From Adineta ricciae (lineage: Eukaryota; Rotifera; Eurotatoria; Adinetida; Adinetidae): DNA of 64,000 nucleotides. The stretch is from positions 62,001 through 126,000 of the forward strand of contig CAJNOJ010000058.1 in NCBI GenBank assembly GCA_905250025.1, given 5' to 3'. This document shows, piece after piece, positions 46,704 to 59,796 of the stretch; the stretch's first letter is position 1, and the number at the start of each line of letters is the position of its first letter. A program made the position numbers and the translations under genes. The notes beneath the pieces were generated by a model. That model did not search any database. It worked only from the letters and a program-made list of their open reading frames with translations, and was not told the origin of the DNA.

Positions 46704-49005
46704 ATGTTCCGAAAAAGTTCCCGACGAGCAGGCAGTATACAACTTGAAGAAATGCCAACACTCTCTCAACAACCAACAGCAGAAAAGTAATTGAATATTT
46801 AATATAGCAAAAGCATTGCTTTCTCTTAATTAGCACACACGATACGTCGAGTATATCAAATTCAATTGCCGATAAAAATGGAAATAATGAGCTTTCAGAA
46901 GTCAATGGTGAGAAACAGAATTCACGCCTAACAATCTTGACAAATAACACATCACCCGGAATTATACCCAAAGCAATATCGACAAGTGAAGCGGATGTGA
47001 TATGTACAACTGTCGAGAATGTTTCTCATGTTCGATTCGAATGGACTGTCGAGGACTTTTATCCCCAAATGTAAGCGTAAATAAATATATTTCTCCTTTG
47101 ATTATACGGCTGTTTATTTCGAAAGGTACGAATGTGGCGATATGATTCAAAGTGAAGAATTTCCACCGTATGATTTACAGAAAGAGTTTTGGACACTTCG
47201 TTTGTATCCGAAAGGTCATTCAGAATTACCGAAAGAATATTCTAATGTCACTTCATCTTCAAGTACTTATGACAGCTCAATGATACAATTTTATTTAACT
47301 CTATGTCCATCGCATATTACATTGAATGCTGCCGAGAATGTAAACCAATTGTATGTTTATTTTCGTGCTTTGATTAATTTCTCGAATTCCCAAGTAAAGA
47401 CATTCGTCATTTTGAAACTTGCTCTATGTGACTTTGTTTAGGGTCGTGTACTCCATACAGAAACGATTCATGATTGTGGTGGTAGTCTAACGAATGAGAT
47501 TGTTCTAATGAAAATGACTCGTTCGAAATGTGAACAATTGTACAAAGAATGTGAAGACCATCTGATCCTCAGTATTGAATTGATGTCTATTGATGACATT
47601 ACAAAGCGTAGTTTGAAGACAAGTTCGACCAAAACTATCGACGGTACGCCACGCGTGATTTCCAAAGTGATGAAAATGAAACTACGTTGGAAAATCGAGC
47701 GTTTTGCCGTGCTTATTACCGAATCATCGAATAACAGTTATATTGAATCATGTGAATTTACATTCAATAAGCAACGTTCAGCAAATCAACAAACATCATT
47801 CTCTGAACAGGATTCTGAAAATGAGATGATTAAATCCACAAATGATGTTCCATTGCATCAATGGTCACTGATACTATACCCGAACGGCAAAACCGAGCGT
47901 TTCAAAGGATCGCTATCACTATTTTTAGAACACACATTTGGTCCGAGTGTTCGTGTTGTCATTCGATTTTCATTAGTGGATGAACGCGGACGTCGAGTCA
48001 ATACAAAACAGTTGCCATCGCATGTATTAGGTGTTGGTGAGCGTTGGGGTATCGGCGATTTCATCAAACATGTCACTTTATTGCAATCTCCCGAACAATT
48101 GACTCCAAATAATGAACTTCGTTTGTATTGTCAAGTGAAAATACTTGAACGACAATCAATCGATGAAAAGAAGTTCATTACTCGTTTACCGATTGCTTTT
48201 GCAACAAATAAATCGTCACTTGCAACGTCAATTAACGATAATCCTGCAAGCTATTGGCCAAGGATATTTTATACTGCTTATCAAGAAAAACAAATGTTTG
48301 ATATGTATTTACGATGTGCAAACGAATTGTTTCCTGTGCATAAACTAATACTTGCACTTCGTTCAACGGTTTTCGCCAAATTAATCAAAGAAAAAGAACT
48401 TACATTAGTCGATACAGTTTCTTCGACTCCAAACCGTCAAAATAAACGTTCCAATGCAACAGAAACCAATTCTTCAGCAACGAATGGAACAAACCATTTG
48501 TCTTTACTTACTCTTGATATCAACGATATTGACCATCAAACGCTTCCTTATTTACTTGAGTATATCTATACAGGCGGAATTCAGAAACTTGTTTTACCAA
48601 CTGCAACGATTCCCTCTTCACTCATAATCGATTTATTAATAATCGCCACAAATTATGATATACCAGATTTAAGAAATTATGCGGAATATTTTGTAAAAGA
48701 TATCATCCGGGTTGACAATGCATGGTAAGCTTGTCGACACGACTTAGAAGTGAAATCATTCTCATTTGTAGTGAATTACTTTCATCATACGATAAGACCA
48801 AGTCAGATGTGTTGAAACAAATAACATGTGATTTTATTGCTAATAATCTTGGTCATATTATGGAAACACCAGTAAGATGTACCTTTTTTTTTTCTTTTGG
48901 GAAGAAATCATATTGCTTCGTGTTTAGGGTTGGAGCGAATTGAAAGTGAAACAACCTGATCTCATTGATCTTCTTCTTAAATCATGTTTATTATTACGAA
49001 AATAA
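46704..49005 (+). CDS. MATH-BTB (SPOP-like) CUL3 adaptor with two MATH-like regions
   Basis: Six exons. ATG 46704, 9 bases after TTATTCTAG, opens MFRKSSRRAGSIQLEEMPTL. Introns at 46787-46833, about 47080-47127, 47393-47441, 48725-48770 and in the last 100 codons splice in phase. The first MATH-like region includes HVRFEWTVEDFYPQMYECGD, FWTLRLYPKG and MIQFYLTLCPSH. The second has LRWKIERFAVLI, PLHQWSLILYPNGKTERFKG and SLFLEHTFGPSVRVVIRFSL, ending GIGDFIKHVTLL. The BTB fold is QKQMFDMYLRCANELFPVHK-type (MYLRC...FPVHKLILALRSTVF) with LPYLLEYIYTGGI, and the BACK-like end is LSSYDKTKSDVLKQITCDFI. Proteins of this design bind substrates by MATH and CUL3 by BTB for ubiquitination. AATAAA is at 49117. 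Confidence 0.85.
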
Positions 49006-50775
49006 TCTTCAAGTGATTTTGTTTTTCATAGAGAATGTGTAGTTTCTATGTTTTTGTTTGTCATTTTGTCTTTCATAAATTATATCTTTTTCCCTTTTGC
49101 TTACCATTGTGATGAAAATAAAGTATGACGATAGTCTGAGACTTAAACTAGTAATGAACGACAGCACAGCTTACGAAGTTCTCCATCGTTTTTGTTAGTT
49201 CTCTCTGCAGATGGCACAACTAATATTGTTGTGATATTTTTTGTTTTCTTCTTTCATACGACGAACCAATCGTTTCGTTCCTCTCAGTCTGATTGTTAGC
49301 GCGTAAATAACATCTTTTCCCCATAGATCCGGTTGGTGATATGATCATTGTTGTTCATCTTTTTTTCTTTTTCACAATAATTCCTTGAATATTAAGCGTG
49401 GCTTTTCGTAACTTCGATGTTGATACGTAGGATATGCTCATTATAATCTTGAGGGTGAAGATATTTTTATTAGAACCGATGCTGAAATGAATTGGTTCAA
49501 GAAAATTTCGAATCCTGCACAAAGATATTCGACATTTCTCTTCAGAGTGAAACACTTCAAACACATTATTAATAATTTTTATCGTTTTTCTTGTTTTCAA
49601 GGATGTAAATGATATTCGAGATATATATATTTATCATTGTAGTTGTCAAGAAAAAAAATAATATCCTATTCACGTTCTTTACTTCTTGTTTGCGCACTTT
49701 TCATTTTGTATGATGACAACGATGTTTATAAATTTTAAAGCAGCATATTCGATAGACAATTCATTGCGTACAGTTAATTAAAGACAACAAACTGTCTTCG
49801 GAAGAAAACTTTTGATTAAAGATTTTTCTCATAGAAAATTTAGAACAAAAGGTTGGTTTGGTAATTTATACGAACGCATAGATACTTGTTGTCATCCAAC
49901 ACACGAATGAAAACTTCTTGTTATTTTCGATTTTAAGCCTCTTTTGTTAGAAATTGTAACAATAGTTAGGAATAAATCGAAGAATACTATTTGTTGAGTA
50001 CTATATGGAATTCGATACATACCTTTAATCATATCGAGTTTCCCTGACTCAATCGGTACATGTTGCAATGTAATTTTAACAAAATGTGTGACTAGCATGT
50101 TTTGAGTGGTGAATGCATATTTCTAACAGGTATTGTGACCCAAAATATCGACAAACATGGCTTCTAGAAAAACAAGAGAATAAATATTTTTCTTTTGCCA
50201 AGCAGGGGAAGTCAGAGTTTCAAAATCAGTTGTGCGGAATATTACAAGCTAGACGTTCGAATGCGCTTCGTTTCTTCAGAACAGAACGCACATAATTCAT
50301 TATACACAGACATTTGAGATTCAGTCAATGACAAAAAACGTGATAAAAATATAGAGAGTAGTTGTCAAACAGAGCAATACGAGATGCAATTCCTTCGTTA
50401 ACTTGAAGTGGTACTTTTTATAACAGAAATATTCTTCTTTTCATTCTGTCATTTAATCATTATTTTCTTTCCTTGGTGGAGAGTGAAGAGTTGAATAAAA
50501 ATTCTCATAAATCAGTTCAACCGATAACGTGCTATAATTTACCATAAAACTTATTCACTGCGGGATCTATTAAATGAAGGTTTAAAAAGAGAAAGGTTAG
50601 TGAGTGGTTGAAACTTTCAAAAAGGGATCCCACCGAGATTAGTATTCCTCTGTCCCCGTTACATTTCAGCGTTCTTTACAGAGAACTCTGTTAAGAATAA
50701 GATTACAACCATCACCACCAGTAACGATGAAGGTCATTCTATATTTAGAGATAAACCCGGTGACTCCTGTTGAAA
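49006..50775. other. Intergenic region between MATH-BTB and FkbM genes
   Basis: Apart from the poly(A) signal at 49117, the 1.8 kb show only AT-rich spacer and short non-coding frames. No repeat or RNA gene was recognised. Confidence 0.45.
49117..49122 (+). terminator. Poly(A) signal of MATH-BTB gene
   Basis: AATAAA about 110 bases beyond the stop codon at 49005. Confidence 0.5.
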
Positions 50776-51633
50776 ATGACCTTTCGAAATAAACTGGCTC
50801 TTTCAATTTTGTTATTCATAGTGGCAGTTTCAATAATCTCCTTTTACACGTCTAAGACCAGCATTTACGCGGTAATCATTTCTCGTAATGTTCCAAGGAC
50901 GAGAAGTTCTTTTTCTTGTCACAATGGAACGAATTTCTCGCATCTTAATGTACAAAAATTTGAACAATGCTTAAAATGGCGACGAAATGATGCGTTCTGG
51001 GCTGTCGATAGTATTCGACATAAAGCATTTCAAAAACTATTAAATTCTTCTTCGCTTATTGTCGAGATTGGAGGTAACACAGGATTCGATACATCACGCT
51101 TCGTTAGCCTGTACAACTGTTCAATCATTAGCTTTGAACCATTACCGGAAATGTCCAAAAGTTTAATGAAGAAATTTCGAACAAATCCAAAAGTTGAAAT
51201 ACAACCGTATGGACTAGGTAACCATGCTAGAACAGTAGAAATCGAACGTGCTGGTAATCAAAACGAAGGTACGAGTATTTTTCGAAAATTATCTTCGAAG
51301 AACTCCACAAAAATCCAATCAATTCAATTACTCGACTTCGTTCAAACGATTGAAAACATTCGAAAAACGAAAACCTCGAATGGAATCATCGACATGATCA
51401 GTATGAATTGCGAAGGATGCGAATTTGAGGTTCTACCAGCGCTTGTTCTTAGCAATCTCGCGCAATACATTCGTATTATACAATTCGGGTCACACATGGA
51501 GGTTTTTCGCGAATCATCATGTATCTACTGTCAGATTCAGCAAGCTCTAGAAAAAACTCATAAAGTCGTCTATCAATATACAATGCTATGGGAAGCATGG
51601 GCGATTCAAACGAATTTCTCTTCCAACACATGA
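50776..51633 (+). CDS. FkbM-family SAM-dependent methyltransferase, type II membrane protein
   Basis: Intronless, about 285 residues from ATG 50776 (an in-frame TTG two codons earlier is not a start). A single N-terminal anchor (LALSILLFIVAVSIISFY) suggests a Golgi/ER lumenal enzyme. The FkbM fold is visible: SAM-binding IVEIGGNTGFDTSRFV (motif I), ISFEPLPEM (acidic end of strand 2), VEIQPYGLGNHARTVEI, NEGTSIF and IDMISMNCEGCEFEVLPAL, the last being the D-x-x-(K/N)-x-(D/N)-x-EG-x-E signature. Members O-methylate sugars or small metabolites. The family is mainly bacterial but also present in animals, so absence of introns alone does not prove transfer. AATAAA at 51710. Confidence 0.85.
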   Translation: MTFRNKLALSILLFIVAVSIISFYTSKTSIYAVIISRNVPRTRSSFSCHNGTNFSHLNVQKFEQCLKWRRNDAFWAVDSIRHKAFQKLLNSSSLIVEIGGNTGFDTSRFVSLYNCSIISFEPLPEMSKSLMKKFRTNPKVEIQPYGLGNHARTVEIERAGNQNEGTSIFRKLSSKNSTKIQSIQLLDFVQTIENIRKTKTSNGIIDMISMNCEGCEFEVLPALVLSNLAQYIRIIQFGSHMEVFRESSCIYCQIQQALEKTHKVVYQYTMLWEAWAIQTNFSSNT

Positions 51634-51709
51634 ACTGTTATGATAAGAATTCCAATTGAATATTTATTGTATCATTTTTGTTTTATTAATTTTTTCCTAG
51701 ACAATTTGA

Positions 51710-51715
51710 AATAAA
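51710..51715 (+). terminator. Poly(A) signal of FkbM gene
   Basis: AATAAA about 77 bases after the stop. Confidence 0.55.
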
Positions 51716-51903
51716 TGCATATAAATTTATATGTACGACATCTATCGACAAATCTGTCCATATATCAGACGAACCGAAAGAAAACATGGACGTTGGATTC
51801 GATTCGATCTTAGTTCATTTCTGTCGGATCTGAGTGTGTTGTGACCGACAGTACCCTAATCAATTGTCATTGTCGGTTTAGATTTGTGATTTCAGAAAAC
51901 AAA

Positions 51904-54020
51904 ATGCCATCGGTAGGAACACTTGCTTTCGATGAATTTGGTCGACCGGTGCTTATCCTCAAAGGACAAGAGTCGAAAAAACGGCTGTTTGGAATTGAAG
52001 CACACAAGGTTTCTTTTACCGCGAATGACATACATCGATACTGATTGAATTCTTCATTTTAGTCTCATATATTAGCAGGCAAGGCTGTAGCCAATACGTT
52101 GAAAACATCATTGGGTCCACGAGGTAGAATTTTGTCGGAATTTGAACGATGATTACGAATGTGCGTTTTTGGCTAGGCATGGACAAATGTATGGTATCAC
52201 CTGATGGTGATATAACCATAACAAATGACGGCGCAACTATTCTTAGTATGATGCATGTAGAGAACGAAATAGGAAAGCTACTCGTCCAATTATCAAAATC
52301 TCAAGATGATGAAATTGGTGATGGAACAACTGGTGTGGTTGGTAAGTTGTATCAATAAATGATTGATTTCATCGTGTGCAAATATCGAGATTAGTTTTGG
52401 CTGGTGCATTGCTCGAACAGGCCGAAGCTTTACTTGATAAAGGTATTCATCCAATTCGCATTGCGGATGGGTATGAATTAGCAGCCAAAATGGCACTGGA
52501 ACACTTGGATAAGATCGCCGAATCATATCCACTTGATCTGAAAAATCTTGATCCATTGATAAATACAGCTATGACAACACTCGGTTCAAAAATGTAAGAA
52601 AATAGTGTGTTGGCTGATCATGTAGAGCCATATTTCATTTTGGAATTTTTTAGTATTAACCGTTGTCAACGACAAATGGCTGAAATCGCTGTCAATGCTA
52701 TCATGAGTGTGGCTGACATGAAACGACGCGACGTCAATTTTGAATTGATCAGAGTTCAAGGAAAGGTTGGTGGTCGCCTTGAAGATACTCTTCTAGTCAA
52801 AGGTGTCGTTGTCGATAAAACATTTTCGCATCCTCAAATGCCCAAGGTTCGCTTTGAATTTGTTTCCTTTTCTTTCTGGATGATTCGTGTTTCTTTTCTA
52901 GGAAGTTCGAGATGCTAAAATAGCAATTTTAACGTGCCCATTCGAGCCACCCAAACCAAAAACAAAACATAAATTGGATATAACAACTGTTGAAGATTAC
53001 AAAAAATTACGTGAATATGAAAAAGAGAAGTTTAGTGAAATGATCAAATCAGTATGTAGAAAACATATTGTATTCAGACCTAATACTACAGCTTAACTCT
53101 TTCTCCGTTAGATTAAAGACGCTGGCACTAATTTGGTTATCTGCCAATGGGGTTTTGATGATGAAGCCAATCATTTACTTTTATCTCATCAATTACCAGC
53201 TGTACGTTGGGTGGGTGGACCCGAAATCGAAATGATTGCTATTGCCACTGGTGGCCGAATTGTACCGAGATTTCAAGAACTTAGCGCAGACAAATTAGGC
53301 TTTGCCGGACATGTTTATGAACTTGATTTTGGTACCACTGGTGATCATATGTTATGTATTGAACAATGCAAGAAGTCCAATACATGCACAATTTTTGTTC
53401 GTGGTGGAAATAAAATGGTGAGATGGCATTATCCGCTGCATTCCGTATATATTCTCGCCATTTCAGGTTGTCGAAGAAGCTAAACGTGCTCTACATGATG
53501 CATTATGCGTTGTCAGAAATCTTGTACGTGACAATCGCATTGTCTATGGCGGTGGTGCCTGTGAAATCGCCTGTGCTGTTGAAGTGGCTAAACAAGCAAA
53601 CAAGGTTGGGAATGAAACATATGTGCAACATTCATATCTATATCGTTTACTCTTATTTAGATTGCAACCATCGAACAATACGCCATTCGTGCATTTGCTG
53701 ACGCACTGGAATCAGTACCATTGGCGTTAGCTGAAAATAGTGGTTTCTCACCAATAAAAACCGTTTCGGATGTGAAATCACAACAAATCGCCCAGAACAA
53801 TCCTCGTTTGGGTATTGACTGTCTTAACACAGGAACAAATGGTACGTTGAACGTGAACTTGTTCTCCGCTTTGACTGCTTTCGGTTTGTTTAGATATGAA
53901 GACACAATCGGTGATTGAAACTCTCATTGGTAAACGTCAACAGATCAGTTTGGCTACGCAACTCGTTCGAATGATTCTCAAAATTGACGATATTCGTCTT
54001 CCCGGTGAAACCGACGAGTG
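51904..54020 (+). CDS. CCT5: CCT5, epsilon subunit of the TRiC/CCT chaperonin
   Basis: Group II chaperonin subunit of the eight-membered cytosolic TRiC ring that folds actin and tubulin. About ten exons with introns of 48-60 nt. [20 protein letters not shown] is the epsilon-specific start. ATP-binding motifs follow: LGPRG-MDK (spliced), [22 protein letters not shown] and [10 protein letters not shown]. Epsilon-typical blocks include [73 protein letters not shown] and [17 protein letters not shown] at the stop. The hydrolytic aspartates are retained. TGATTTCAG ends 8 bases before the ATG. Length and motif spacing agree with the usual ~540 residues. Exon joins were checked at most borders. Confidence 0.96.
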
Positions 54021-54909
54021 ATTTTTTAGGTTTTAAACATCTTGTTACATTTTTTTTGTTCTTATCAACGATCAAAATCTTTGGTGCTATCTTTCTATCT
54101 ATCCGGTTAACATTCAACATTAAAAAAACAAGAATAAATGTTCTTTCTTCTTTTTTCGAGGCTTTGACCAATGATCAGCGTCATATCTAGGCGATGTCGA
54201 ATAGCGACATCTGCGGAAATCCTTCATAAAAAAAATGAATCGATTTCTAAAGAACAAAATTTCGCTACTGAATTATTCGTAAAGCTATTCATCAATAGTG
54301 TCGTTCTACACAAACATTTGATAAATCAATTCATAAATTTCCACCAATAGGCGGTCTTAGAACGTCAAGCCTGTCTATTCCGTAGTGCTTGATATACGAA
54401 TAATCACTATTCATCCTTGTCCCCTGGTGATCAGTATCTAATCTAGATTGTGAGTTGACGATATTCTATTAGTGGGCATCTTTGTTTTCAATCTACTGCA
54501 CTCATCCAACAAAACAGAAATTTTTGAATTTGCTGATTAATAATCAAGGTAATGTTGCTTGCTGTCTGGAAAAATATGATAATATTTCGATACATGTGAA
54601 TAACTAATTCTGTTTGATCGTTAACTGAAATGAATTCTGTAGGTGTTTTCTAATAGTACTTAACACAAATGATTTCCTCTTTGTAAATTGTTGTTAAGCA
54701 AGCGTAAAATGATATTTTCCTTCTTTCGTGCTACTATAAGTGTTCTTTTTCTAATAGCGTGTTCATAAAATAAATCGATTCAAAGCTTGCCATGAATATG
54801 CAATCATTCTCATATATAGGAGCATTAGCCTTTAGCCTTGATTACATTCGAATCTGAGTATGTTTGCTTTAGTTATTTTATACGTTTTAGATTAATATTT
54901 ATCATTGCC
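54021..54909. other. Intergenic region CCT5 / CHP1
   Basis: 889 bases of AT-rich spacer. A TTTTAG at 54885-54890, 19 bases before the CHP1 ATG, is a candidate splice or trans-splice acceptor. Nothing else is recognised. Confidence 0.45.
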
Positions 54910-55880
54910 ATGGGTTCGAATGCAAGTATTATGCTTCAACAAGAAGATTTACAAAATATCTGTCAACAAACAGGTCAGTCGAAGTGAAAAAGATTTTCTG
55001 TCATGCAATAACAAGCAACAGACGTTCAATGCTTATCCTACGCGTTTAATTAACGGGTTATTCCTGACAGGTCATTATTCGAGATGAGATTGTATAATCT
55101 CAATAGAGACAGAACGAGAGAAAAGAAAATATCTTTTTTTCTGATAAGAAATCTGTTGTCGAGCAATGCGATAAATCAAGAAGGAGAAAAATCATCACTT
55201 GCCAGGCGAACATTCATCACTAACCTTAGGGAAGAAAAACAAAGCAACTTGATGTCTGATTTGTAGGTTTCACTGTTAAACAAGTTCAACGTCTATACAG
55301 TCGTTTCAAAGCACTAGATAAACGTGATTGTGGCTATTTAACACGAGAAGATCTTCAATGCATTCCAGAAGTCAACATCAATCCGTTAGGTGAACGTTTA
55401 ATTGATGTGATCATGGATGATTACGGTGAACATAATAAAATCAACTTTAAACAATTTATATTCCTTCTCGCCAAATTTCGACAAGGAAAAATCAAATCTT
55501 TAATAACAGAATACAACACTCGAGAAAGCAAATTACGGTTTTTATTTGATGTAAGTACATTGATTTTTAAAAATAACCAACAAATGAGGAAGCATCTAGA
55601 TGTATGACCGTAATCATGATTTGAAAATTGATCGATCAGAATTACTCGACGTGCTCAAGATGATGGTTGGTGGAAATATTCATGATGATCAGATAGCAAC
55701 AATAGCTGATCATACCATTGGAGAATTAGTAAGGTGTTCATTATGGATATCTCTTTTGATATTTTCTTGATATTTTTCTAGGACAAAGATGGCGATCGAT
55801 CGATAACATTCGAAGAGTTTTGTAAAACACTCGAACGTATCGATGCCGATGAGAAAATGAGCATGAAATTTCTAAGCTAA
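54910..55880 (+). CDS. CHP1: CHP1-like calcineurin B homologous protein (EF-hand)
   Basis: Myristoylated EF-hand calcium sensor; in mammals CHP1 is an obligate partner of Na+/H+ exchangers and inhibits calcineurin. ATG 54910 gives MGSNASIMLQQEDLQ, with an N-myristoylation site like MGSRAS of the vertebrate protein. A larger-than-usual intron (54974-55266, 293 nt) precedes GFTVKQVQRLYSRFKALDK. EF1 (DKRDCGYLTREDL) and EF2 (NINPLGERL region) are degenerate for calcium. EF3 (DRNHDLKIDRSEL) and EF4 (DKDGDRSITFEEF) keep all ligands, as in CHP1. The C-terminus MSMKFLS mirrors MSIRFLH. About 190 residues in four exons. The start is decided by homology, since the longer plus frame at 54905 is out of frame. 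Confidence 0.92.
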
Positions 55881-56031
55881 CCGATGCTTTTCTTCTCTCA
55901 TTGTATATACACGAGCTTTATTTTAGACATTAGATGTATAGATATATATATGTGTTTTGTATTTATTGCATGAAATTAATGTTAGGAAATAATATTGTAA
56001 ATGAATATGTTTGTTTGAGATAAGTCATACG

Positions 56032-59000
56032 ATGAGTGTGAAAAAACAATCGTCTATGCGTCGATTATTTGGTTTTGAATTGGCTGATTTACAATCATGG
56101 TCAAGTTTCGTTAAGCTAATGAATCGACCTGAAGATCCAACATCGTTGGCTGTTCTGCGTATCTTCTTTGGTATGATTAAACAACAAGCTAAACAATAGA
56201 AAATGATGTTTCACAGCTAGATTGTGTCAAATGAATCGAACAGTAGTACGAGCTTCGCTGGTCTGTACATAGTTAGACTTTTAGGGAAAAAAGAAAACTT
56301 ATGTTTTTATCTATGGGGCTGTAGATAATAGTGTTTTAGAAAACTCTCGTTTTTGACTATAATGATTTGGGTATCTTTTAGGTATTTTGATGATGTTGGA
56401 TATCCCACAAGAACGTGGAATGTCACATGCTGATGCTTATTATCCAAACGAAGATCGGGAATGTCAATTTCCATTATTTAATTTTCTCGAACCACTCCGA
56501 GCAGAATATATGGTTATTGTTTATTTCATCATGTTTCTTGGTAGGACGTTCATTCGATCGCTTGATAAATATTCATTTTCACGTTTGCTTTTTAAGGAGC
56601 TGTTGGTATTACGTTGGGTTTGTTCTTTCGTTGCGCTACGATATGTTTTACAATCACATATTGGTACGTGTTTTTCCTGGATAAAACATCGTGGAATAAT
56701 CATTCGTACCTGTATGGCTTAATTGGCTTTCAACTGATGTTTTCCGATGCGCATCATTGTTGGTAAATATCTGTAGCTACATACAAGTTTTTTTTTTTGA
56801 ATTCTATGAAAATCAAACGAAAAATTAATACAGATGAAAATCATGTCTTCCAGTTTATTTTATAGACAAGGAAAAAGAAAGAATTAAGTGAGTCATACAA
56901 CTCTCTCTTTGTACTTTGTACATATGCGTTGAATCGCTCGATTTTGACTGTAATGGTGTATATTTCGCATATTTTTGACACAAGGATTTCTTCTTAGACG
57001 AACTGCTTGTTTGATTGCAAGATCACGAATTCATATTTGCCGTCTTTAGGTCTATCGATGGATTATTCCGAAAGAAGATTCGACATTCGCATGTGCCATT
57101 ATGGAATTACACATTACTTCGTTATCAAGTATTTCTCGTTTATTTTCTTGCCGGTTTGAAAAAAACTGATTTGGATTGGGTTACGGGATACTCGATGGAT
57201 GATCTAGGGGATCATTGGGTATTCTCACCATTTCGGTAAGCGAAGATTTAGTGAAGATGGGATAATGGCATACGTCATCTTGTGAATTTTAGATACTTCA
57301 TGACCATTGAACAAATAACACTGATTCTTGTTCATATTTGTGGCTTTCTCTTTGACTTATTGATTGGCTTCGTATTATTTTTTGATCGTTCACGTCCGAT
57401 AGGGGTTGTTTTCTGTTTGTCTTTTCATTTAATGAATTCCCAAATGTTTAGTATTGGTAAATTGATCGAGGAAGTATCTGTTCTTTTACTGAATATTTTC
57501 ATTCTGTTAAGGCATGTTTCCATATACAATGATTGCGACAACGCCAATCTTCTTCCATAACGATTGGCCACGTCAATTCTTTGGTCGATGCCTTCCAAAA
57601 TGGTTGTATAAAGACGAGTCAGCACAGTACAGTCCATCATGTCTATATTCCAAGGAAGAGATCAAACCTGAAGAAACGAAAAAGGACGAACGAACAAAAA
57701 CTACCTCGATCAGTTCAGTTAAAAACGCACCTGTCAAAGCAACACTTCGTCATAAAATTTTCACAATTTTCGCAGTAATTTACCTTGCCGAACAAGCATT
57801 TTTACCCTATTCGCATTTTATTACAAAAGGTTATAACAACTGGACAAATGTAAAGTCAATTCAAAGATTTTCCGGTTCGAATTGAAAGTTTTCTTTTGTT
57901 TTTCTAGGGTTTATATGGTTATTCATGGGATATGATGGTCCATAGTTGGCATACGTAAGACGATGTTCAATTGTTTCATAATTATCATTCGATGTTGTTG
58001 TTGTTGTTGTTGTAGTCAACATGTGAAAATAACTTTCATCGACAAAGAGAAAGGAGAGCCGCATTATCTAAGACCAACTGCGTGGGCATCAGCTAAACGC
58101 TGGAGTTCCCATGCTGATATGATTGGTAAATGATCTGTCTTTGTCTTACGTCAAGATAAATATTGATTTTTTCTTTCTAGTCCAATATGCACAATGTATT
58201 AAAGGCAAATTAAAAGAGCATGGTTATAATGACGTAGAACTTCGATTTGACATATGGCGATCAATGAACGGTCGGTTTAACCAACGACAAATCGATCCAC
58301 GGATAGATCTACTTTCATCAGAAGCAGAATGGAGTCCATTCAAAGATACCTCTTGGTTACAACCATTGTTGACTAATTTGAGTGATTGGAGAACGCGAAT
58401 GCAACAAATAGAAACGGAACTCTCGTCAAAAGATCAAAATGCATTAGTAACATTTGTGGCTGATTTTCCAGGTAGAAGAAAACGATCTTCGATGTTCAAA
58501 ATTTAAAATAATGTCAAACTTAGGTCTTCATCTTGAAAATTACATTCCGCCAGATTTGAACACAACCATCGAAGTCCTCGAAGGTGAAGTTATTGTGGAA
58601 ATGATCGGCTTACAGAAAAATGTGACATTAAATGTCGGACAAAACATATCTGTTCCAAGCGGGGACTATCACAATGGTTTGTTTTCAATTAACTATATCC
58701 ATTCCATCTTGCTCCTCTCGCTCTTCTAGTTCATACAATTTCGCCAACGCCATCATGTTACATGTATGTCTATCTCAATCAATCGGATGTTCAGATCGTT
58801 CATCTTTGGGATCGTTATTATAATCTCACCGATCGCGTCCTTAACGAAACAATCAGTCGTAATCGTCCACTACATAGTGAAAAGGAAGAAGCTGATCTCG
58901 TTCGTTTATCCTATGAAGACGTTTTTGCTGAATTACGTCAGAAAACGATTCACGAATTGTTAGAACTTCCACACGATTATAGAATTCATAATAAAAATGA

Positions 59001-59538
59001 GTCGAACACGAACTGGACGAATATTCGGTTACAATTCGAAACGAGTATGAACCGGTCGATCGTCAAACGTTTAGATACAAAGATCAAATGGCACGAAAGG
59101 CATCGTCGAACGTTGACAACGTTTTTCAACAAGAAGAAGAAACAATTTTTAAGATGGTATGATACTTCTTTCGCATGAAATACCTTGGAACTGCACGAAA
59201 TCGAAGGTTTCATTTCTCCTACCTTCATTCCAAGGTCTTTCATAGTCGTCAACGAAAGTTCTGAATGTATTTGTATAGATTATGACAACTAAACACTTTT
59301 CTTCTTTGTTTCTAGCGTTCAAATTGTAAAAGTGGCATTTAAAAGCATAATATACAAAACAGATTTTATCAAATTGGTCGATAAAGAAATTCATAATAAT
59401 GTTGAAGAAACTCCATCGAAAAAAATCGTGACAGAAGAATCTCCGCCACAGGTGCCACCGACTGAACATTCATCTTCATCGAAAAAGACAACGAAATCGA
59501 CAAATGGAAAGACGAAAAAGAAGGAAGGAAGAAAATAA
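56032..59538 (+). CDS. GGCX: Vitamin K-dependent gamma-glutamyl carboxylase
   Basis: ER membrane enzyme that carboxylates glutamate to Gla with vitamin K hydroquinone, CO2 and O2. Over a dozen exons. [20 protein letters not shown] starts at ATG 56032; a 211-nt intron (56171-56381) splits [20 protein letters not shown]. Diagnostic blocks follow: [12 protein letters not shown]-type TM segment, [52 protein letters not shown] (with the catalytic lysine pair), [105 protein letters not shown] and [11 protein letters not shown]. The C-terminus is a Lys/Ser-rich tail. Every landmark of the animal enzyme is present. Some exon borders near 58670-58740 were placed by homology. Confidence 0.94.
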
Positions 59539-59796
59539 ACTCGATAACAGTTTGTTTCTCATCTCTCTCTCTGACTCATAAAAAACAGTGATCTTCTTTT
59601 CTTTCTCTCTATTCATAGTTACTCATCTACCTATTTTCCATAGTTTTATTTATATTCGTAATACAATGACTTTTGTTTTCTTTTGTTCGTATGCATACGT
59701 TTACTCTAGTTTATTTTTAATCGTTAATAAAAAAAAGACAAAATATCCAAATATATTTGAAAGTTCATGAAAATACCATAGAAAAACAAGCAGTAT
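59539..59796. other. Convergent 3' region GGCX / small gene
   Basis: 258 bases of pyrimidine-rich and A-rich sequence between two convergent stop codons, probably overlapping 3' UTRs. Confidence 0.45.
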
